Notes under the pieces: model-generated
What the model saw: only the letters and a program-made list of their open reading frames with translations
The model's database searches: none
Told to the model about the DNA's origin: nothing
Shown: positions 55,701 through 64,000 of the stretch, one piece after another
Position numbering within the stretch: position 1 is the first letter of the stretch
Layout: each line of letters starts with the position of its first letter
Position numbers and translations under genes: made by a program
Origin: Trifolium pratense
Taxonomy: Eukaryota; Streptophyta; Magnoliopsida; Fabales; Fabaceae
Length of the DNA: 64,000 bases
Assembly: GCF_020283565.1 (NCBI RefSeq)
Contig: NC_060060.1
Span: forward strand, 43,400,001-43,464,000
Reading direction: 5' to 3'

Positions 55701-57108
55701 CAATCACTTTAATTGTAAGTTATCTTTCTAAATTGTGATTAAATATTCTGTTTATAATGTTCAACTTTTACAATCAATAGTACTCCAAATCAATCTTTTA
55801 GCTTAGGTGAGACCATACCATCATTGATGCATGAGATCTTATCAGAACTCTGCACTTAAGCGATCTTGAGCGAGAATAGTACTAACTTGGTACAATGAGT
55901 GACCTCCCGGAAAGTCCTCGTGTTGCATTTGAACCTCTTTCACCAATTTGCTTCTGCATACCATGTTGTTTTCGCTTCCTCATATCAAAGTAACTAAACA
56001 TTGAAAGTTATTCAAGACATGAAAATATCATTATGAACTTTTATACGTTCTTTTCATTTTTCATCAGTCATATCATTTTTGGGAACTTACTTTTCATTTT
56101 TTCGTTTCTATTGTTTCTACTTATCAATGATACAGGACTACGAGTATTCGAGTTACAATCCTGTTGCGTATGACCTTGCAAATCATTTCTGTGAAATGGC
56201 GGCAAATTACCACAGTGACACGCCTCATGTTCTTGACTACAGTAAATATCCTGGTAAACGAATTTCTGATACATTTTATAGCCTCTATTACATTTATGTA
56301 TTAGAATCTAAGCTGTGTTTACACGCCAATTTGTTTATGGTATACCAGATGTTGAGGAACGTCGAAGGTTTATTTATACATACTTGAGTTCTGAAGGTTC
56401 GTACATTTCACTGTCCCTTAATATGCTAATTTATATTTTATGAGGTGTTAGCTCAGTTGTAAGAGTTTGACCTTGAAATATGAGGGGAGCGAACTTCAAA
56501 TCTCCCTAAAGACTGTTGTAAAATGGACATTAGTCCCACAAAAAATATACACTGATTTTTCCAACTTGTTTATGCACTCTTTAAACTAACTAAAGTTACA
56601 TGACATTGTCCACAAATCCTAGCTCAACTGGCAGAAATGTCGGAATTGTTAGGTCGGACGCCACGACCAGGGTTCGAACCCCTGTCTCTCCACTTTGTGT
56701 GTGTGAGTTTCCAATGACATGCAGTTTCGTCTATCTGCCAAAAAAATGATGTTACAATATTAAAATCATACATAAAAATGTTTAATTGTCAATTTGAACA
56801 CAGGCAAAAAGCCAAGTGATGCTGAAGTGGAGCAGTTAGTGAATGTTGTAGAGAATTACACTCTTGCAAACCATCTTTTTTGGGGCTTGTGGGGACTTAT
56901 TTCAGTAAGTTTTTTATTTAATTTTTCATTTTAATTGTAACTCTAAAACTTACTTATGTCAGCTAAAGCATAAATGCTCCACAATTTATTTTAATCAATT
57001 ATTTGTGTATTGCAGAGTTATGTCAATACAATTGATTTTGACTACAAAGAGTACTCAAGGCAAAGGTTTCAACAATACTGGATAAAGAAACCTATTTTGT
57101 TGACATGA
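52729..57108 (+). CDS. Choline kinase
   Basis: Seven exons: 52729-53082, 55313-55434, 55519-55714, 56136-56253, 56349-56396, 56804-56904 and 57016-57108, giving 343 aa. The enzyme phosphorylates choline with ATP, the first step of the CDP-choline route to phosphatidylcholine, in the cytosol. The catalytic Brenner-type motif [13 protein letters not shown] is in exon 3 (D206, N211), and the choline-kinase motif [19 protein letters not shown] spans exons 3 and 4. The N-terminal lobe has the [10 protein letters not shown] nucleotide-loop-like segment. I place the start at MALKTF (52729): the in-frame ATG at 52714 is formed with what looks like a leader-intron acceptor (CACATGCAG). Length and ending (QQYWIKKP) fit plant choline kinases. 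Intron 1 is 2.2 kb and full of repeats. Confidence 0.92.
54038..54215. mobile_element. MITE-like inverted repeat in choline kinase intron 1
   Basis: TTTTGCAAAAGGTTGCCCTT, then CCCACTGATTTTGACCAGAT, on the left is mirrored by ATCAAAATCAGTGTTAGGGC, then AACCTTTTGCAAAA, on the right. This gives arms of about 40 bp. Confidence 0.7.
54212..54718. repeat. Direct repeat pair of about 140 bp in choline kinase intron 1
   Basis: AGTAAATATTTTAATGTATA and the following 120 bp (to GAAATGATAGATAT) occur at 54212-54347 and again at 54579-54715, nearly identical. This is a local duplication. Confidence 0.85.
56616..56747 (+). mobile_element. tRNA-derived SINE in choline kinase intron 5
   Basis: A box TAGCTCAACTGGC and B box GGGTTCGAACCCC are spaced as in a tRNA. 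The element ends in CTATCTGCC plus a run of A. It resembles widespread plant SINEs. A related, more decayed copy starts just before it at about 56448 (TTAGCTCAGTTGTAAGAG). Confidence 0.8.
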
Positions 57109-57109
57109 T

Positions 57110-59085
57110 TGCTTCTTTTGTGTTTCTTATAGCTTAGTATAGTAATGATATCAAGAGGCATGATATGTAGTAAATATGTAGATATTAATATATAACTCAA
57201 AATGTGTGATGGATTTTCTTTTAGGCCAAATGCATTCAGGTGCATTCAGGGTTCTTTAAGTTCAATGTTCGTACCAAATCAGTCATTTAAGTTTTTAAGT
57301 ACCAAATTTATCCTTTAAGTTTTTAACAGATTACACTGTTACCCATAAGTGGTAACAGTGTAATCTTTTACGATCTTAAATGACCAATCTATTACTAATT
57401 ATAAACATTAAACTTAAAAGACAACTGAATGCAACTGGCCTTTTTTTCTTTTGTTTTTTTAAAGTGTCATATAGTGAAATGTATTTTTTTTTCTTCTGAA
57501 AACTTAAATATTTGTATTGTTAGAATTATGCAAATCTTATATATAGATTGTTTATGATTTATTTGTAATGATTTCTCAATGAGTTCTACAATGATGAACA
57601 ACCTATCGATTGTTCTAGAGAGTTCTAAAGCGCGGTAGTTGACTAATAGTTGTCGGTTCATGAAAGTTGGCGCGCGTGCGTACACACAAAGGGTGAGCTA
57701 TCCTATGGAACAACATAAGAGGTTCTCTAACAATACTCTAAAGTGACCGATGTAAAAATACAATGTTTAAAGCTAGAATAGATTAATCATTTTTGCCGCC
57801 TAAGGATCTCATTTTGTAGTCTATCCTTTCTTGATCTAATGAGTCTCTTCTTGAACGTCCAACCCATTAACTATGCCTCTGAGATCCATGTGCAACTTGT
57901 CAATATAGGATGCCTCTGAGATGTATATTTGCTCTTGACATATACATCTACAAGATCATGGCTAACTTCGCAAGCTAAGAATTAACTCAGACAACACCAC
58001 CACGCAGCAAGAAGCGAAGAAAAATTACAAACTAGAGAAAACTAATTGACAAACTAAAATGAAGAAACAGTCAAACAAAGTAACTAAACCAAAGTTAAAA
58101 AACCAAACAAAGCAACCCAAATGCTTCTGGCTAAGCTGGAGAGAACACCATCCAACGCAAACTTGAGGCACAAGAGGATGAAGCCAAAATAAAAAAACCC
58201 ACCCGCAAGATTGATCAATTACTTCTAGCCAACCAAGCGCGAGGGCTAGTCAACACCCGCACCAGCTACAAGAAAACAGCTAAAACAAAGAATCAAAGAT
58301 AGATTTACAATAATTCCAAATAAGGTTTGAATTTAAGCAAGTAGGGACCGGTTCTGAGGGTTTGAGGACAAGCTCAACAGCAAGATTGAACTTCGGCTCT
58401 TAAAGGGAGCAACAATGTACTCTAGTACTTAATGGACTAGTATTTTGGATTAGACTGTGTTCACGAGCGTAGGTCATAACAAGATGAAACAACAAGCTAG
58501 AGCTTGGAGGACCATCATCATACATGACTACTTCAATAATTTATTGCATTTAGTTTGCATATACAAATAAATAGAACAAGATAAACTAGAATGATGGAAT
58601 GGTTGATGAGGAAAAATAAAAATAAGAAGCAAGATGACAATCTTTCGACGACAGATTTCGTCTTCATTCAAGTGCCAATAGTTCCATAGAAGCTTATTCA
58701 TATACAATAATACAACTTAAGGAAAATGTACACTTCATAACTTGTTTCTACTCCGTCATGAATTGTTAATGCATCACAAATTTTTTGTTTGGTTTGAAGA
58801 ATAGGCTATTGATGATTAATGAAAACAACTTATATATTCTCACTAATTTTGGCAATGCTATATTACCTAAAAACAGGTTCTATGATTAATTACAACTGTT
58901 ATAGTTTACTTTCAAGGCACAAGTACACTAGCTAGGATATGTTTGGATTGACTTATTTGAGTTTATCTACTGGCATAAACACTTGTGAGATGTTTGGGAG
59001 AACTTCCAAAAACAGCTTATGACATGATAAGTGTTTATGCTATAAGCTGCAAGTTAAGTTTGTTTATCCAAACAGGCTCTACTTA
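57110..59085. other. Intergenic region between convergent choline kinase and dehydrogenase genes
   Basis: 57110-57210 is a likely 3' UTR. A hairpin-bearing element lies at 57222-57442. 57780-58500 is moderately GC-richer but has no recognisable frame. 58945-59078 resembles MITE sequence (TGTTTGGATTGACTTATT against TTTATCCAAACAGGCT). Confidence 0.5.
57222..57442. mobile_element. MITE-like element with a perfect central hairpin
   Basis: The outer ends AGGCCAAATGCATTCAG and GAATGCAACTGGCCT are inverted. Near the centre, GATTACACTGTTACC and GGTAACAGTGTAATC form a perfect 15-bp stem around a 7-base loop. Confidence 0.65.
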
Positions 59086-59088
59086 ATC

Positions 59089-63284
<4,196 letters not shown>

Positions 63285-63289
63285 AGCGA

Positions 63290-64000
63290 GAGTTGTAACA
63301 GAGAAGTGAAACTGAAGTTGCAATTGAAATTGCAATGTTCCACTTTTCATTTCATGTTCCGTTTCTTATGGGTTGATGTGTAATATTCAACCGTGCTTTT
63401 CACTCACGTGCGTCGCACGTTTGGAGGTTATAGGCAACGTAACACCTATTATAACCTCTCCTTATTTTTTTTTTCTTCCTTGACTTCTCTATTTTTTATT
63501 TTTAGTTTAATTTGTATGTATCGTTGGTGTAAAGTTTTTTTACACATATATATATTAAAGGGGGCTGCTAACTTAGACCCAGTTGGGTCTAAGTTAGCAA
63601 GGTGCACCTTTTGAGTTGGACAAAAATACCCATTTTTTTAATTTTTGAAAGAATAGAGCAACAGGGGCATTTCTGTAATTTTCTGCAATTTTACACGCGC
63701 CCCCCACTTCTTTTTCCCCCCCAGGACACGTGTCACGCTATTAGTGGACAAAATCAGCGCGCGTGCATCACACGCGCCGACAAGAGCGCGTGGTGTGAAG
63801 GATGGGAGGAGAGAGAAAGCCTTTTGAAAAAGGCAGCCACGTGTCAGCATATGAATGGGTCTGCGTGATTTTTTTCCATTTTATACTTTAAACTCGATTA
63901 TTTCGTCGTAAATTAATTTTTTATTTTTTATTTTTTATACCAAAATTCATAATTTTTTTTTCTCTACAAATAGAGACTTGGTTCGTTTGATTTGGACACC
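63290..64000. other. Upstream flank of the dehydrogenase, and window end
   Basis: 63290-63400 is the probable leader and promoter of the minus-strand dehydrogenase. 63566-63599 is a perfect inverted repeat. 63690-63860 is GC-richer (ACACGCGCCCCCCACTTC, GGACACGTGTCACGC) and may be the body of an unknown element. No gene is recognised. Confidence 0.45.
63566..63599. repeat. Perfect 16-bp inverted repeat with 2-bp loop
   Basis: TGCTAACTTAGACCCA (63566-63581) and TGGGTCTAAGTTAGCA (63584-63599) are exact inverses separated by GT. It may mark a transposon end or joined ends; there is no gene end nearby for it to terminate. Confidence 0.9.

Noticed and set aside
56616..56747. A tRNA gene, from A and B boxes with GGTTCGAACCC
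   Set aside because: The cloverleaf arms do not close, and the sequence continues into a SINE body ending in poly(A).

Overview
The window is plant nuclear DNA: it is AT-rich, its genes are split by GT-AG introns, and most of the space between genes is transposon-derived. Gene content (a DUF247 cluster, DEAD-box helicase RH39, choline kinase, a DHRS12-like dehydrogenase) and the style of the SINEs, MITEs and TRIM suggest a papilionoid legume of the Medicago/Trifolium type. That placement is an inference.

1-6.9 kb is a nest of mobile elements. The 3' part of a LINE (741-6877) is split twice: by a TRIM retroelement (1532-2680) that itself holds a 791-bp solo LTR, and by a 3.8-kb CACTA transposon (2999-6823) carrying a piece of an inositol-transporter gene.

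7-36 kb is a decayed tandem array. The repeating unit appears to be DUF247 gene (+), an RH39-like truncated helicase (-), and an MRNIP-like gene (-). Three DUF247 genes are intact (8651, 15056, 21664) and three are broken. One MRNIP-like copy is intact (28333-30190) and two are decayed. One helicase-like copy has a complete open frame (32208-35688), and remnants of it lie at about 10.3, 13.1, 17.3 and 23.5-25.0 kb. The units differ by SINE, MITE and microsatellite insertions and show signs of gene conversion.

36-46.7 kb holds the full DEAD-box helicase RH39 gene (37090-45611, +, nine exons), head to head with the truncated helicase paralogue, followed by a small membrane-protein gene on the minus strand (46222-46578).

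47-52 kb is intergenic and rich in SINEs and Stowaway-like MITEs. 52.7-57.1 kb is a seven-exon choline kinase gene. 59.1-63.3 kb is a ten-exon short-chain dehydrogenase gene on the minus strand, whose first intron contains a GA/CT microsatellite of about 120 bp. The last 0.5 kb has a perfect 16-bp inverted repeat that may be part of an unrecognised transposon.

All exon limits are by eye, from GT-AG sites and reading-frame continuity. No alignment or database search was run.
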